Origin: Phycisphaera sp. | GTDB taxonomy: Bacteria; Planctomycetota; Phycisphaerae; Phycisphaerales; Phycisphaeraceae | Assembly: GCA_028285385.1 (NCBI GenBank) | Contig: JANQPR010000154.1 | Span: 51,628-115,627 of the forward strand | Direction of reading: 5' to 3' | DNA length: 64,000 nucleotides | Shown here: positions 12,036-20,942 of the stretch, one piece after another | Position numbering within the stretch: position 1 is the stretch's first letter | Layout: each line of letters begins with the position of its first letter | Made by a program: the position numbers and the translations under genes | The notes under the pieces: generated by a model | Databases searched by the model: none | What the model was told of the DNA's origin: nothing | What the model saw: the letters and a program-made list of their open reading frames with translations, nothing else

Positions 12036-12650
12036 TCAACCTAAGTTACGTGGCTGATTCTTGCTGCACCCGGTTTCCCAGGCCCTGGTCCGGACTGTGC
12101 CAGTTGTAGTAGTGCACGTGGGTCTACACCAGATGGTCGAGGCGCCCAGGCCCGAAGCGCCGAAGATGATCGAGACATTCCCGTCGGACCGATGCGATCC
12201 ACGGTTCCGCGTACGCATTGGCATCGGCGTTGGGCGCCATGAACGGCGACTTGACGGTCCGATTGCCCGCCGTGCCCAGCAGTCGATCAAAACCCTGCGC
12301 GAGTTTTGTGTCCCGGTTGTGGATGAGATGGGTGGCCCGAGTCGCTGATCTTGCAGCCACATCAGGAAGTTACGGGCCTGTCGTTTCACCCAGTTTTCGT
12401 TGGGGTGGTAAGTCGTCGGCGAACACCAGACTCTCCGTGTGTCGACGTGGATGAACGCGAGTACGTAGCCCGAGCGCTTGCTTGCCGGTATCCAGACGCT
12501 CTTCACGAAGAGGTCGCAGACGACCAGCGTGCGACGTGCAGCTTCATGGAGACGACCCACACGCCCCAAACGCCGCTCTTCTCGCTGCTCCTTCAACCAC
12601 AGCTGGTAGGTGCGAGGCTGAACCACCGTGATCAACCCCTTATCAATCAC
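12036..12650 (-). pseudogene. Decayed integrase-type (DDE, rve) transposase, copy 1
   Basis: Pieces of a DDE-type integrase-core transposase in at least two reading frames. One frame encodes VLAFIHVDTRRVW and NWVKRQARNFLMWLQDQ. After a frameshift near 12350 another frame encodes THLIHNRDTKLAQGFDRLLG, then AYAEPWIASVRRECLDHL. The last piece is the conserved end of the catalytic core around the final Glu, in the form ANAYAEPW...RRECLDH. The element is inactive: the frame is broken and no intact ends are seen. A shorter relic of the same gene lies at 21512-21730 in the same orientation. Confidence 0.8.
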
Positions 12651-12942
12651 AAGTCGCCCGGTGTCGGCCAGGCTGACACCTCACACAACTGACATCAACC
12701 ACTTGCCTTGAGCGAATCTGTAAGCCGGACCTCTGGCTACAGAGACTGGTGTTCATATGCTGAACAACACCCCGTCATTCCCCGGAGCTTGCTCACGATC
12801 TGTTCTGCTCGGAAACGCTTCCGAGCCGTGCAATGCGTGCTTCTCCATGATCTGGAAGGACCGGCTTACGGAACCTCAGCATGGAACAGATTGGCGGGGC
12901 ACGTCACTGCGAACGTGGCACCCCATACCGCCTCCGCGATGA
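12651..12942. other. Intergenic region with a dispersed repeat
   Basis: 292 bases between the transposase relic and the ceramidase-like gene. It contains TGGCTACAGAGACTGGT at 12734-12750, repeated exactly at 51635-51651. No gene is supported. Confidence 0.5.
12734..12750. repeat. Dispersed intergenic repeat R1, copy 1
   Basis: TGGCTACAGAGACTGGT, identical over 17 bases to 51635-51651. The next 20 bases are also loosely similar (CATA, CTG, AACAC in the same order). Both copies are intergenic. Confidence 0.65.
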
Positions 12943-14337
12943 CTACTTGGAGACTGTCAACGGCGCAATATGGTGGAGGATCTGCTCGATGACGCGTTCC
13001 AACCCGCCACGTGCATACGGCGTCTGCCAGACCTGGTAGAGGTCCGTGTCGTAGGCATCCGCAGGCGGCAGGTAGCCCGACGCGTTGATCAGGTTGATGC
13101 AGACAATCGGCACCCGTGGGAACTCGGCACGGAGTCGGCGTTGCAGATCGCTGTACGCCTCGGCCATGACCGCCACGACGAACGCCTCTCCGAGTTTCCA
13201 AACCCAGGCGGCCATGGGGAACGTTGCGTCATCACCCAAGTCTCGCCTCAGCGCTAGCTTGCGGCGGAGGCGCTCCTTCAGGGCCCGGTCGGTTTCACCC
13301 GCGTACTGCTCCTCGAGTTCGGCCAGCTTGGGCCAATCTTTGAGTCCAACCGTGACGGGGCAGTGCCGCCCAACCAAGGCCGTAGGCGCATCGTGCGACT
13401 GAAGTTTCCAGACGGCCAACGGCGCCCCCGATTCCACAACACCGTCATACGTCAGAGCGTGGCCGGGGCGCACCATGTCGTTTAGCACCGCCAAGGCCGC
13501 GTAGCCGATTTGCCGACCGTTTTGATCGGCGATCTCGGTGTCTCCGACGTACTGATGCCGCGGTGCATACTCACCCGCTGCGCCCTGTAGGAACAGACAC
13601 GGCGCACCGCCGGTCTGTCGCTGCACGGTCTCGCGCATCATTCCCACAAAGTCGGGTGAGGCCAGCCGGTTCTGCCAAGCCAGTGTCGTCGGATGACAAG
13701 CGTAGTTGACGAGGGTGCAGAGTATCTCGCCGTCGTCGGTTGCGGCACGCCCGACCAGCAGCGTGTCGTCCGCCGGCGCGTCGGGGTGGTATCCGCAGAC
13801 CCAGCGGTCGGCGTCGGGGTCCGGCAGGTCGCGGTTCGTTGCGAGTCGGCAGGTGCCGGTGTGCCAGACAAGTTCCCCGGGCGCGGACGTGTTGAGCGCA
13901 TGTTCGACGGACGTAACGGCCGAAGAAAAGACGTGTTCGACGTATGGCCCGACCAGTTCGCCGCCTGCCCAGGTCGGGTCGGGCCGATCGGTCAGCCAAG
14001 GCGTGCTGTGCGCGTGGCTGACCCCGAAGACCAACTGCCCCGGTTGCAGACCAAGCCGGTCCAGGAGGCGCCGGCGGAATCGTTGCTCGGCGCCGATGTG
14101 CCCCCAACCGATCGAATCCATCTCGATGAGCACCAGCGGCGGCGCGTCCGCGTCCCGCCGCAGCGTCAACGCGGTGAGGGTGAACGGGCGGTGGACACCC
14201 TCCGCCACATCGGTGGAAGCGGCCCCCCAACACCGGCAGTAGATCCCGACCGGTGGCGTGATGTCTTCCCGGCCAACGCCGATGAGCCCCCGGAAGCCGG
14301 GGTGTGCGAGCGGTCGCGGGTGGGTTGTGCCGGTCAT
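12943..14337 (-). CDS. Neutral/alkaline non-lysosomal ceramidase N-terminal domain protein
   Basis: 464 residues resembling the N-terminal catalytic domain of neutral ceramidases. Recognisable pieces are IGVGREDITPPVGIY at the N-terminus, VSHAHSTPW with the zinc-type histidines, LVNYACHPTTL and FLQGAAGEYAPR. In ceramidases these regions bind zinc and split the amide of ceramide. Planctomycetes carry many such domains next to sugar-degradation genes, where they probably act on other substrates. No signal peptide is seen, which argues against an extracellular ceramidase. Last gene of the seven-gene minus-strand operon led by an IclR regulator. True substrate unknown, perhaps an N-acyl or ester group on a sugar. 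Confidence 0.8.
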   Translation of the reverse strand: MTGTTHPRPLAHPGFRGLIGVGREDITPPVGIYCRCWGAASTDVAEGVHRPFTLTALTLRRDADAPPLVLIEMDSIGWGHIGAEQRFRRRLLDRLGLQPGQLVFGVSHAHSTPWLTDRPDPTWAGGELVGPYVEHVFSSAVTSVEHALNTSAPGELVWHTGTCRLATNRDLPDPDADRWVCGYHPDAPADDTLLVGRAATDDGEILCTLVNYACHPTTLAWQNRLASPDFVGMMRETVQRQTGGAPCLFLQGAAGEYAPRHQYVGDTEIADQNGRQIGYAALAVLNDMVRPGHALTYDGVVESGAPLAVWKLQSHDAPTALVGRHCPVTVGLKDWPKLAELEEQYAGETDRALKERLRRKLALRRDLGDDATFPMAAWVWKLGEAFVVAVMAEAYSDLQRRLRAEFPRVPIVCINLINASGYLPPADAYDTDLYQVWQTPYARGGLERVIEQILHHIAPLTVSK

Positions 14338-14431
14338 GATGTGTTCTCACTCCACCAAGTCGAGACTGATCACGCCGACACGGATAGTCTTGGTTGACTG
14401 CTTGTTAGCCATGAATCGATGATTCGAAACG

Positions 14432-15697
14432 TCAATCTTTGATCACAAAGCCGTACTCACTCCACTTCTTGCGGGCGTAGTTCAGTTCTTTCGCGGCGAT
14501 CTTCTTGTCGTGGCCGCGGATGCTGCGCGGCGGCTGGCCGGGGCCTTCGTCACCGGGGAAGGGCGACCATTGGTCGTCGGCAAACTTGGCGCGGTCGCGT
14601 TTGGACTTGAAGTTGGGCATGGCGTACGGCGCGCCGTTCTTCAACGCACTCTTCCAGCCCAAGATGCCGACACACGACATGGCGACGCCGCGGTAGACGT
14701 TCAGGTACGGCTGCCGGCCGCTGCGGATGGCCTCGGCGAAGAAGTGGCTGGTGAAGTAATCGCCGCCGCCGTGTCCGGCCTTCGCCGCGGCCTGTGCCCA
14801 CTTGGGGAAATCGGGCTGATAAGTCCGATTGGCCACCTCGCCCGGCGCGAGTTCCCATTCGTCGATGGAGACGCGTACCGTCGGCGGCCCCCAGTAGCCG
14901 ATGCCGCGCGTGCTCTCGATGAGGCCGCGGCTGCCGTGCATGCGATACCAGACGCTGTGCCCCGGTATGCCGTGCTGGACGAGCCGGAATACTGCGCCGT
15001 TGTTCATCCGGCAGAGGATCACGGAGCCGATGTCGCCCTGCCGCAGCGCGTGCGGCCGGTAGCCGTCGGGGGCTTCGATCACCAGGGCGTTCACCGAGAC
15101 CGGCATCGTGTCGGTCGCGACCATTAGTGGCGCCATCGCGTGGGTGCAGTAGTACGTGGCCGGCAGGTTGTTCCGCCAGTGATCCAGCGACGGACAGTAC
15201 CAGAGCGTCTCGTCCACACTCATCGGGTGGATGTACTCGCCCTCGCCGTAGAGCACGTCACCGATCTCCCCGGCCTTATACAGCCGGGCCATCTCCATGG
15301 TGACCTTGGTGTACGGGTAGTTCTCGGCGAACATGTAGATCTTGCCGCTCTCTTCGACGGCCTCACACAACGCCACCGCCTCGCTCATGGTCTTGCACGC
15401 GGTGCACTCGCTCATCACGTGCATCCCCGCCTTCAGCGCTTTGATGGCGAAGGGCGCGTGCTCGTGGAAGTAGTTGGCGGTGATCACCGCGTCCATGTCG
15501 TGCTCAAGGAACTTGTCGTAGTCGGTGTAGGTCGCGACCTTGAGTTCCTTGCCGACCTCTTTGAGTTTTGTTTTCCAGGTGTCGCAGATGGCGACCAACT
15601 CCATGCCGGTCGCCTCGGCCTGCCTCATAAAGGACCCGCCCCGTCCGAGACCAATCACGCCGACGCGGATCTTCTTGGTGTTCATCTTCTTTCTCAT
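14432..15697 (-). CDS. Gfo/Idh/MocA-family NAD(P)-dependent oxidoreductase
   Basis: 421 residues. An N-terminal Rossmann fold (IRVGVIGLGRGGSFMRQAE) is followed by the Gfo/Idh/MocA motif region with SECTACKT, in the place of the usual E(K/R)P active-site stretch, and the alpha/beta C-terminal domain. Members oxidise or reduce sugars, inositols or sugar acids. ATG at 15697 is used, and ATG at 15685 (MNTKKIRVG) is equally possible. In the operon it lies between the SDR and the ceramidase-like gene. It could supply the first oxidation of a sugar to its lactone, which would complete the acid-sugar pathway suggested by the upstream genes. This is inference. Confidence 0.9.
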   Translation of the reverse strand: MRKKMNTKKIRVGVIGLGRGGSFMRQAEATGMELVAICDTWKTKLKEVGKELKVATYTDYDKFLEHDMDAVITANYFHEHAPFAIKALKAGMHVMSECTACKTMSEAVALCEAVEESGKIYMFAENYPYTKVTMEMARLYKAGEIGDVLYGEGEYIHPMSVDETLWYCPSLDHWRNNLPATYYCTHAMAPLMVATDTMPVSVNALVIEAPDGYRPHALRQGDIGSVILCRMNNGAVFRLVQHGIPGHSVWYRMHGSRGLIESTRGIGYWGPPTVRVSIDEWELAPGEVANRTYQPDFPKWAQAAAKAGHGGGDYFTSHFFAEAIRSGRQPYLNVYRGVAMSCVGILGWKSALKNGAPYAMPNFKSKRDRAKFADDQWSPFPGDEGPGQPPRSIRGHDKKIAAKELNYARKKWSEYGFVIKD

Positions 15698-15748
15698 GGG
15701 GCGGGCGGTCCGTGTTGCAGGAACAGGCAGGGGGAAATGATCCGGGGT

Positions 15749-16534
15749 TCAACGGAGTTGATCGGCTGCACTGGTGAGAGAGAGCCCACCGTCCATCAGC
15801 AGGGTCGACCCCGTGGTGTGGCGGTTCGCGGGGTCGCAGAGGTGGAGCACCTGTCGCGCTACCTCGTCGGGCTCGATGAATTGACGCACCGGGACCCGGC
15901 CCCGTGCTTTTTTCGCCGCAACCGGGTCCTCTTGGAAGTGCCTGCCGCTCAGCCCGGCGTTCACGTACCCGGGGGCAACTTCGTTAACCAGGATGCCACG
16001 CCCGGCGAGTTCCACGGCCATGCACTTCATCAACATCCGCAGCCCCGCCTTGCTCGCCGCGTACGCGGGGATGTGCGGGTGCGGCGCGTGCGCGGCCCAA
16101 CTACCCACGAACACAACCCGGCCGCCTATCCCCTCCGCGAGCATGCGGTCCACCCCGGCTTTGGCCAGATGGAAAGCACCATTGAGGTTGATCGCGATCT
16201 CGCGTTGCCACCGCTCCGCGGTGGTGCCCGTAAAACCGCCGGGTTGAACGACTGCGGCGTTGGGGATGACGATGCTTGGGGTGCCCAACTCGGTTTCAAC
16301 CTTGGCCACCCAAGATTTCACTGTGGCGAAATCACTCACGTCGACCTGGTCGTAGCGCGCCAGCCGCCCCGTTTTGCGGACCGCCGCAACAAGTTCCGTG
16401 GCTTCACCGGATTCGAGCACGTCTCCCATGGCCACGTCGGCGCCCGATTCGGCACACGCCAACGCGATCGCCCGGCCGATGTCGCCCAACCCGCCGCTGA
16501 TGATCGCACACTGTCCGGTCAGGTCGGGCATCAC
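15749..16534 (-). CDS. Short-chain dehydrogenase/reductase, probable 2-keto-3-deoxy-sugar-acid dehydrogenase
   Basis: 261 residues, the normal SDR length. The cofactor motif is [12 protein letters not shown] (TGxxxGxG type), followed by NAAVV, catalytic Ser in [10 protein letters not shown] and YAASK with the catalytic Tyr and Lys. Its start overlaps the stop of the dehydratase gene by four bases (ATGA), so the two are translationally coupled. In non-phosphorylative L-fucose or L-rhamnose degradation an SDR oxidises the dehydratase product (2-keto-3-deoxy acid) to a 2,4-diketo acid, which a FAH-family hydrolase splits. All three enzyme types are present in this operon, which supports that role. 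Exact substrate unproven. Confidence 0.9.
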   Translation of the reverse strand: MMPDLTGQCAIISGGLGDIGRAIALACAESGADVAMGDVLESGEATELVAAVRKTGRLARYDQVDVSDFATVKSWVAKVETELGTPSIVIPNAAVVQPGGFTGTTAERWQREIAINLNGAFHLAKAGVDRMLAEGIGGRVVFVGSWAAHAPHPHIPAYAASKAGLRMLMKCMAVELAGRGILVNEVAPGYVNAGLSGRHFQEDPVAAKKARGRVPVRQFIEPDEVARQVLHLCDPANRHTTGSTLLMDGGLSLTSAADQLR

Positions 16535-17709
16535 CAGTCTCCCACGCTGCCGTCGGGGTAGAACACACGCTGCAGAAGCTCCGGCTCGAACGGGTGCTTC
16601 TTCACTTCGTCTTCGTTGACCTCGATTCCCAGGCCGGGCCTGTCGTCGGGTTTGACGGTGCGGCTTTCGGGTTCAACCTTGAACCCCTCGTCCACCACGT
16701 CGCACCGCCACGGCACGTCCGCGTGGACGGATTCGCAGATGATGTACGACGGCGTGGCGAAGCCCAGTTGGAGCGACGCCGCCGTACTCACCGGGCCCTG
16801 CGGGTTGTGGGGCGCGAGCGCAACCCGATAGGCCTCCGCCATCGCCGCGATGCGACGCGCTTCCGACAACCCGCCGCAGTGCGTGATGTCCGGCTGCAGC
16901 ACACTGCACGCGCGTTTTTCCAGCAGGGGCGTGAAGGCTTGCTGGGAAGTCAATCGTTCGCCGGTTGCGATCGGGGTCGAGACGGAACGCTGCACCTCCG
17001 CGATCCCTTCGATCGATTCGGGCCAGCAGGGCTCCTCGAAAAAGTAGAGGCCGTAAGGCTCGAGCGCGGTGGCGAACCGCACGCCCATCCGGGGCGAAGG
17101 TCGGGCGTGGCAATCGACCATGATGTCGATGCCTTCGCCGACCGCGTCACGCATCGCCTGGACGCAGGCCTCGGCGTAGCGGATCGGGCGCAGGCCTTCG
17201 ATCGGCATCGTCGGCGGAACGGCCATCGACTTGAACGCCGTGAACCCGTCGGCCACGGCTTGTTGCGCCAGCTCCCCGAAGTGGGCCGCGTCTTGCGGGT
17301 CGGTCCCGTAGAAGTCCTCCATCTTCCCGCCGCCGAGGTGACAGTAGAGCCGGACGTGGTCACGTACCGGTCCGCCCCAGAGGCGGTGGCAGGGCACGCC
17401 GTGCACCTTGCCGACGATGTCCCAGAGCGCGAGGTCGATGCCGCTGATCGCGGTCGCGCGGACGATGCCGTTGCCGTGCCAGAAGTGCTGGCGGTACATC
17501 ATCTGCCAGAGGTGTTCGACACGCGTCGGGTCTTCACTCACGAGCAGCGGTGTAAGGTCCTCGATCGCGCCGACCACCGACTTCGTGTGCCACTCCAGCG
17601 TCGCCTCGCCCCAGCCCCACAGCCCCGGCTGGTCGGTCAACACCTTGACGAACACCCAGTTCCGCATCCGGGCGTGGCAGACCAGCGTTTCGATGGCGGT
17701 GATGCGCAT
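16531..17709 (-). CDS. Mandelate racemase / muconate lactonizing superfamily sugar-acid dehydratase (D-galactonate dehydratase-like)
   Basis: 392 residues, close to DgoD in length and pattern. Capping domain at the N-terminus ([11 protein letters not shown]), then a TIM barrel with metal and catalytic residues: Asp199 and His201 in DCHARPS, Glu225/Glu226 in FFEEP, Glu251 in ATGERL, Asp274 in QPDITHCGG and His301 in LAPHNPQGP. This D-x-H ... E ... E ... H set is that of galactonate dehydratases and some related aldonate dehydratases. The reaction would be removal of water from an aldonate to give a 2-keto-3-deoxy acid. Sits between the FAH hydrolase and the SDR. Galactonate, fuconate or rhamnonate are the leading substrates. 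Confidence 0.9.
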   Translation of the reverse strand: MRITAIETLVCHARMRNWVFVKVLTDQPGLWGWGEATLEWHTKSVVGAIEDLTPLLVSEDPTRVEHLWQMMYRQHFWHGNGIVRATAISGIDLALWDIVGKVHGVPCHRLWGGPVRDHVRLYCHLGGGKMEDFYGTDPQDAAHFGELAQQAVADGFTAFKSMAVPPTMPIEGLRPIRYAEACVQAMRDAVGEGIDIMVDCHARPSPRMGVRFATALEPYGLYFFEEPCWPESIEGIAEVQRSVSTPIATGERLTSQQAFTPLLEKRACSVLQPDITHCGGLSEARRIAAMAEAYRVALAPHNPQGPVSTAASLQLGFATPSYIICESVHADVPWRCDVVDEGFKVEPESRTVKPDDRPGLGIEVNEDEVKKHPFEPELLQRVFYPDGSVGDW

Positions 17710-17737
17710 GGCGTGGGTTCAATAATCGTGTGGGGCG

Positions 17738-18610
17738 TCAGGATTCGTCCGGCATCGGCGTGGGCACAAACGTCTGTCGCTGCTCACCCAACCCTTCGAT
17801 GCGTAGCTCGACAATGTCACCGGGCTTGAGGAAACGCGGCGGTTCCATGCCCAACCCTACGCCCGGCGGGGTCCCGGTCGAGATCAGGTCACCCGGCTCC
17901 AGGGTCATAAACCACGACAGCCGTCGGATGACGTCGTAGACGTCAAAGATCATGGTGCGCGTGTTGCCCGTCTGCATCCGCTTGCCGTTGACGTCGAGGC
18001 TCATCCCGAGGCTGGCCGGGCCAGGGATTTCATCGGGCGTCGCCAACACGGGGCCAAGCGGGTTGAACCGGTCACAGCTCTTGCCTTTGGTCCACTGCCC
18101 GCTGCGTTCGAGTTGGAACTCGCGTTCCGACACGTCGTGCGACACGCAATACCCGGCGACGCACGCCGCCGCGTCTTCGTCCGATCTCAGAAATCGCGCC
18201 TCTTTCCCAATGACCACGCCGAGCTCGACCTCCCAATCGGTCTTGACGCTCTTCGGCGGGATCCACACGTCGTCGTACGGGCCGGCGACGGTGTTGGACG
18301 CCTTCAGGAACACCACGGGTTCCTCGGGGACCGCCATCCCGGACTCCTCGGCGTGGTCGCGGTAGTTCAGCCCGATGCAAACGACCTTGCCGGGGCGAGG
18401 TACAGGGGCCGCCCAACGCGCGGTGTCAGCAACCGGAAGCAGCCTGTCGGCGTTTCGGGACAAAAAAGTATTCAGTTCTTTCAATCCACCTGTGGCCAAG
18501 AACTCCCCATCCCAATCAGAAAACTCAATCGAACAATCGACACGCCGCCCATCCTTCAACTGCACACCTGGTCGTTCATTCTCTGGCGGGCCATACCGGA
18601 TCAGCTTCAT
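17738..18610 (-). CDS. Fumarylacetoacetate hydrolase family protein, probable 2,4-diketo-3-deoxy-sugar-acid hydrolase
   Basis: 290 residues. ATG at 18610 (MKLIRYGP) overlaps the stop of the aminotransferase gene by four bases (ATGA), which decides the start over one at 18628. The FAH fold is shown by KVVCIGLNYRDHAEESG, EPVVFLKASN, TDWEVELGVVIGKEA (metal-binding acids) and DLISTGTPPGVG. This long form with the MKLxRYGP start is the type found in L-fucose and L-rhamnose non-phosphorylative clusters, where it cleaves a 2,4-diketo-3-deoxy acid to pyruvate and a hydroxy acid. Neighbouring dehydratase and SDR genes fit that role. Ureidoglycolate lyase or other FAH activities remain possible. Confidence 0.88.
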   Translation of the reverse strand: MKLIRYGPPENERPGVQLKDGRRVDCSIEFSDWDGEFLATGGLKELNTFLSRNADRLLPVADTARWAAPVPRPGKVVCIGLNYRDHAEESGMAVPEEPVVFLKASNTVAGPYDDVWIPPKSVKTDWEVELGVVIGKEARFLRSDEDAAACVAGYCVSHDVSEREFQLERSGQWTKGKSCDRFNPLGPVLATPDEIPGPASLGMSLDVNGKRMQTGNTRTMIFDVYDVIRRLSWFMTLEPGDLISTGTPPGVGLGMEPPRFLKPGDIVELRIEGLGEQRQTFVPTPMPDES

Positions 18611-19995
18611 AGCGCGTCCCTCGACCAATCCTTCAACAGGTGATCCAAAGCGTCTCGGGTCGCGTGGAGCGTTTGATCTATGTCATCTTCGGAATGAGCG
18701 GCGCTGACCGAGTTCTGTTTGCACGCTAGCGGGAAGGCGTACACCCCTCGTTCAATCAAGGCGACACGCAGCCGACGGTCGAGTTCGAAGTCGTGATGAT
18801 TAAGGATGTCGTGCCAGTCCACCGGCGCGTGATCCATGAAATAGGTGCAAAACGCCGAGGCATTGCGAGCAACCACTGCGGGAACGTCGAACTCCTCGTA
18901 GATTGCGTTGAGGCCCGCTTCCAACCGGGCGGCGCGTGTCTCGATGTGCCCGTACACGGCCGAGTCATTGGCGCGGAGGCGCTCGAGGGTAGCGATCGCG
19001 GCGGCGGACGAGACGGGATGCGCGTTGTACGTGCCCGCGATCAGCACCCGCTTGGCCGGGTCCGGGTCGTGGAAGCGCGCCATCAGGTCGGCCCGTCCGC
19101 CGATGACGCCCATCGGGAAGCCGTTGGCTACGGCCTTTCCGAACACCGACAGATCGGGCTTGATCCCAGCAACGCCTTGGTACCCGCCCAACGCTGTGCG
19201 GAAACCGGTCTTGACTTCGTCAAACACCAAGACCACACCGAACCGATCGCACAAGCCCCGTAGGCCTTCCAGATAACCGGGCTCCGGGAGCACGACGCCG
19301 ATGTTCTGGAGCACCGGTTCGGTCAGCACGCACGCGGTCGGGTGCCGACGCATCACGTACTCGACCGATTCCAGGTCGTTGAAGTTGACCAGGTGCACGC
19401 GACGCGTGGTGGACTCCGGGATTCCCGCCGACAGGGGCAAGAACCTGTACTCCCCCGGCGAGACCCGCGGCCCAACTTGGTCAAGCGTCGGCATGACGGC
19501 GCGGGCCACTTCGTTGTGCCAGCCGTTGTAACCGCCCAAGATCAGGATGATGTCGTCGCGGTCGGTCCACGCCCGGCTTAGGCGGATGGCGTGGGCGGTT
19601 GCCTCGCTGCCGGTGTTGGTGATCTGGACCCGTTCAAGCGAGGGAACCGATTCACAGAGCAACTCTGCGAGACGCACTTCCCAGGGTGTGGTGCCACTGC
19701 CCATCAGCGACCAGCGCTGCGCGATCGCGTCCTGGACCGCTTGGTTGATCGCCGGCTCGTTGTGGCCGAGCAGGTGCGGGGCAAACGCCGCGTGGTAGTC
19801 GATGTATTCTCGGCCCAGGTGGTCTCGTAGTCGGCTGCCCGAGGCACTGACGAAGTTAACCGTAGGCTCTACCTTGCGGTTCAACGAGACGACGCCCCCG
19901 GCGATGTACCGGCTGCCGAGGTCGAGCCAACTACCGGCGGGTTCGGCCGAGGCAGCCCCGGTCGCATCAGAGCTATGAGCCACTGACGAACTCAT
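18607..19995 (-). CDS. Class III PLP-dependent aminotransferase (glutamate-1-semialdehyde aminomutase-like)
   Basis: 462 residues. Typical features are NTGSEATAHAIRLSRAWT (phosphate contact), VVLVFDEVKTGFR (Asp that holds the PLP ring nitrogen) and FGKAVANGFPMGV with the Schiff-base lysine. It looks like the GSA-aminomutase-like branch but is in a sugar operon, so a heme-synthesis role is unlikely. Its start overlaps the IclR regulator gene by 23 bases and its stop overlaps the FAH gene by four. A transaminase is not part of known fucose, rhamnose or galactonate routes. It may act on an amino sugar-derived keto acid or on a pathway aldehyde. Substrate unknown. Confidence 0.9.
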   Translation of the reverse strand: MSSSVAHSSDATGAASAEPAGSWLDLGSRYIAGGVVSLNRKVEPTVNFVSASGSRLRDHLGREYIDYHAAFAPHLLGHNEPAINQAVQDAIAQRWSLMGSGTTPWEVRLAELLCESVPSLERVQITNTGSEATAHAIRLSRAWTDRDDIILILGGYNGWHNEVARAVMPTLDQVGPRVSPGEYRFLPLSAGIPESTTRRVHLVNFNDLESVEYVMRRHPTACVLTEPVLQNIGVVLPEPGYLEGLRGLCDRFGVVLVFDEVKTGFRTALGGYQGVAGIKPDLSVFGKAVANGFPMGVIGGRADLMARFHDPDPAKRVLIAGTYNAHPVSSAAAIATLERLRANDSAVYGHIETRAARLEAGLNAIYEEFDVPAVVARNASAFCTYFMDHAPVDWHDILNHHDFELDRRLRVALIERGVYAFPLACKQNSVSAAHSEDDIDQTLHATRDALDHLLKDWSRDAL

Positions 19996-20794
19996 GGTGC
20001 TTCCCTTTAGCGTCGGCTTGGGTTGGCCTGGCTCGGTATCCGAGTTCTTTCGAGATGCATTCGGCGTGTTCGATGGTCACGCGCGCTGCGTCACGCCCCA
20101 GGCGGAAGGGTGTTCCATACAGCGGCCCTGAAATCGAGAGTGCCGCCACGGTTTCACCGGTCCCGTCGCGGATCGGGGCGCCGATGCAGCCGATGCCCTC
20201 GTGCTCTTGCTCACGCTCCAAGGCAAACCCACGCTTCCGAGTGAGCTCCAGTTCACGAACCAACTGCGTCGGTTTGGTGATTGTGCGCTCGGTGTAGCGC
20301 TTCAACGGCTTCTTCTTGGCGAAACCGCGGTGTAGCTCCGGAGAACAGAAAGCAAGCAAGACTTGCCCGGCCGCAGACGCATGCATCGGCATGAACCAAC
20401 CCACCGTCGTCACGACCTGAATCCGTTCGGGGCTCGGGGCCTTAGCAACCACGATCGCCTTGCTGCCCGTGGAGACCACGAGGTGGGCGCTCGCACGAAC
20501 CGATACCGCGAGTTGATCAAGGATCGGCTGCGAGGCAGCGACGAGGGGGTTCCCCGACACGAACTGCTCGCCCAGCGCAAGGACTTTCGGCCCGAGACGG
20601 TAGGTGCCGCGCCGCGACGTCGGCAGGGCATATCCCATGCCCGAAAGTGTCTTCAGGAGTCGACTCGCGGAACTCGGGTCAATGGACAGCAACTCCGCCA
20701 ACTCCGCCACGCCGGCGGCCGACTCTTGGCCCAACCATTCCAAGGCCGTCAGGGCTCGTTCTACCGTCTGGTAGCCGGAGGAGGCGGGATTCAT
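19973..20794 (-). CDS. IclR-family transcriptional regulator
   Basis: 273 residues from ATG at 20794 (MNPASSGYQTVERALTAL). N-terminal winged helix (VAELAELLSIDPSSASRLLK) and C-terminal IclR effector domain (PMHASAAGQVLLAF, then GFALEREQEHEGIGCIGAPI). An ATG at 20830 would add 12 residues but lies inside the predicted promoter and inverted repeat, so I reject it. IclR regulators of this form often sense sugar acids or keto-deoxy acids. It is the first gene of the seven-gene operon down to 12943, so it is probably autoregulated with it. Confidence 0.92.
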   Translation of the reverse strand: MNPASSGYQTVERALTALEWLGQESAAGVAELAELLSIDPSSASRLLKTLSGMGYALPTSRRGTYRLGPKVLALGEQFVSGNPLVAASQPILDQLAVSVRASAHLVVSTGSKAIVVAKAPSPERIQVVTTVGWFMPMHASAAGQVLLAFCSPELHRGFAKKKPLKRYTERTITKPTQLVRELELTRKRGFALEREQEHEGIGCIGAPIRDGTGETVAALSISGPLYGTPFRLGRDAARVTIEHAECISKELGYRARPTQADAKGKHHEFVSGS

Positions 20795-20795
20795 G

Positions 20796-20830
20796 TTGCA
20801 TAAAATACAAATATGTCTCACTATATGCAA
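20796..20830 (-). promoter_or_regulatory. Promoter and inverted repeat of the IclR operon
   Basis: On the minus strand TTGCAT, 17 bases, TATTTT, then ATGCAAC and the start codon at 20794. The repeat TTGCATA/TATGCAA (20796-20802 and 20824-20830) frames the promoter. With standard spacing the transcript would start at or next to the ATG, that is a leaderless or very short leader. No Shine-Dalgarno is present. Operator role for IclR is inference. Confidence 0.5.
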
Positions 20831-20942
20831 TTGTTGCTTGCCCGGCCGCCCCGCAGCATCCGGCTCCGTGCGGGGAAGTCAACCGAAGCCCTCCAGTTAG
20901 TTCAATGACCTTCGGCCCGAGCATGAAAGCGAGCACCATGAC

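Noticed and set aside
12708..12992. 94-codon plus-strand frame over repeat R1
   Set aside because: No homology that I recognise, and it ends inside the ceramidase-like gene on the other strand.
15140..16561. 473-codon plus-strand frame opposite the Gfo/Idh and SDR genes
   Set aside because: Crosses two well-supported minus-strand genes and has no domain.
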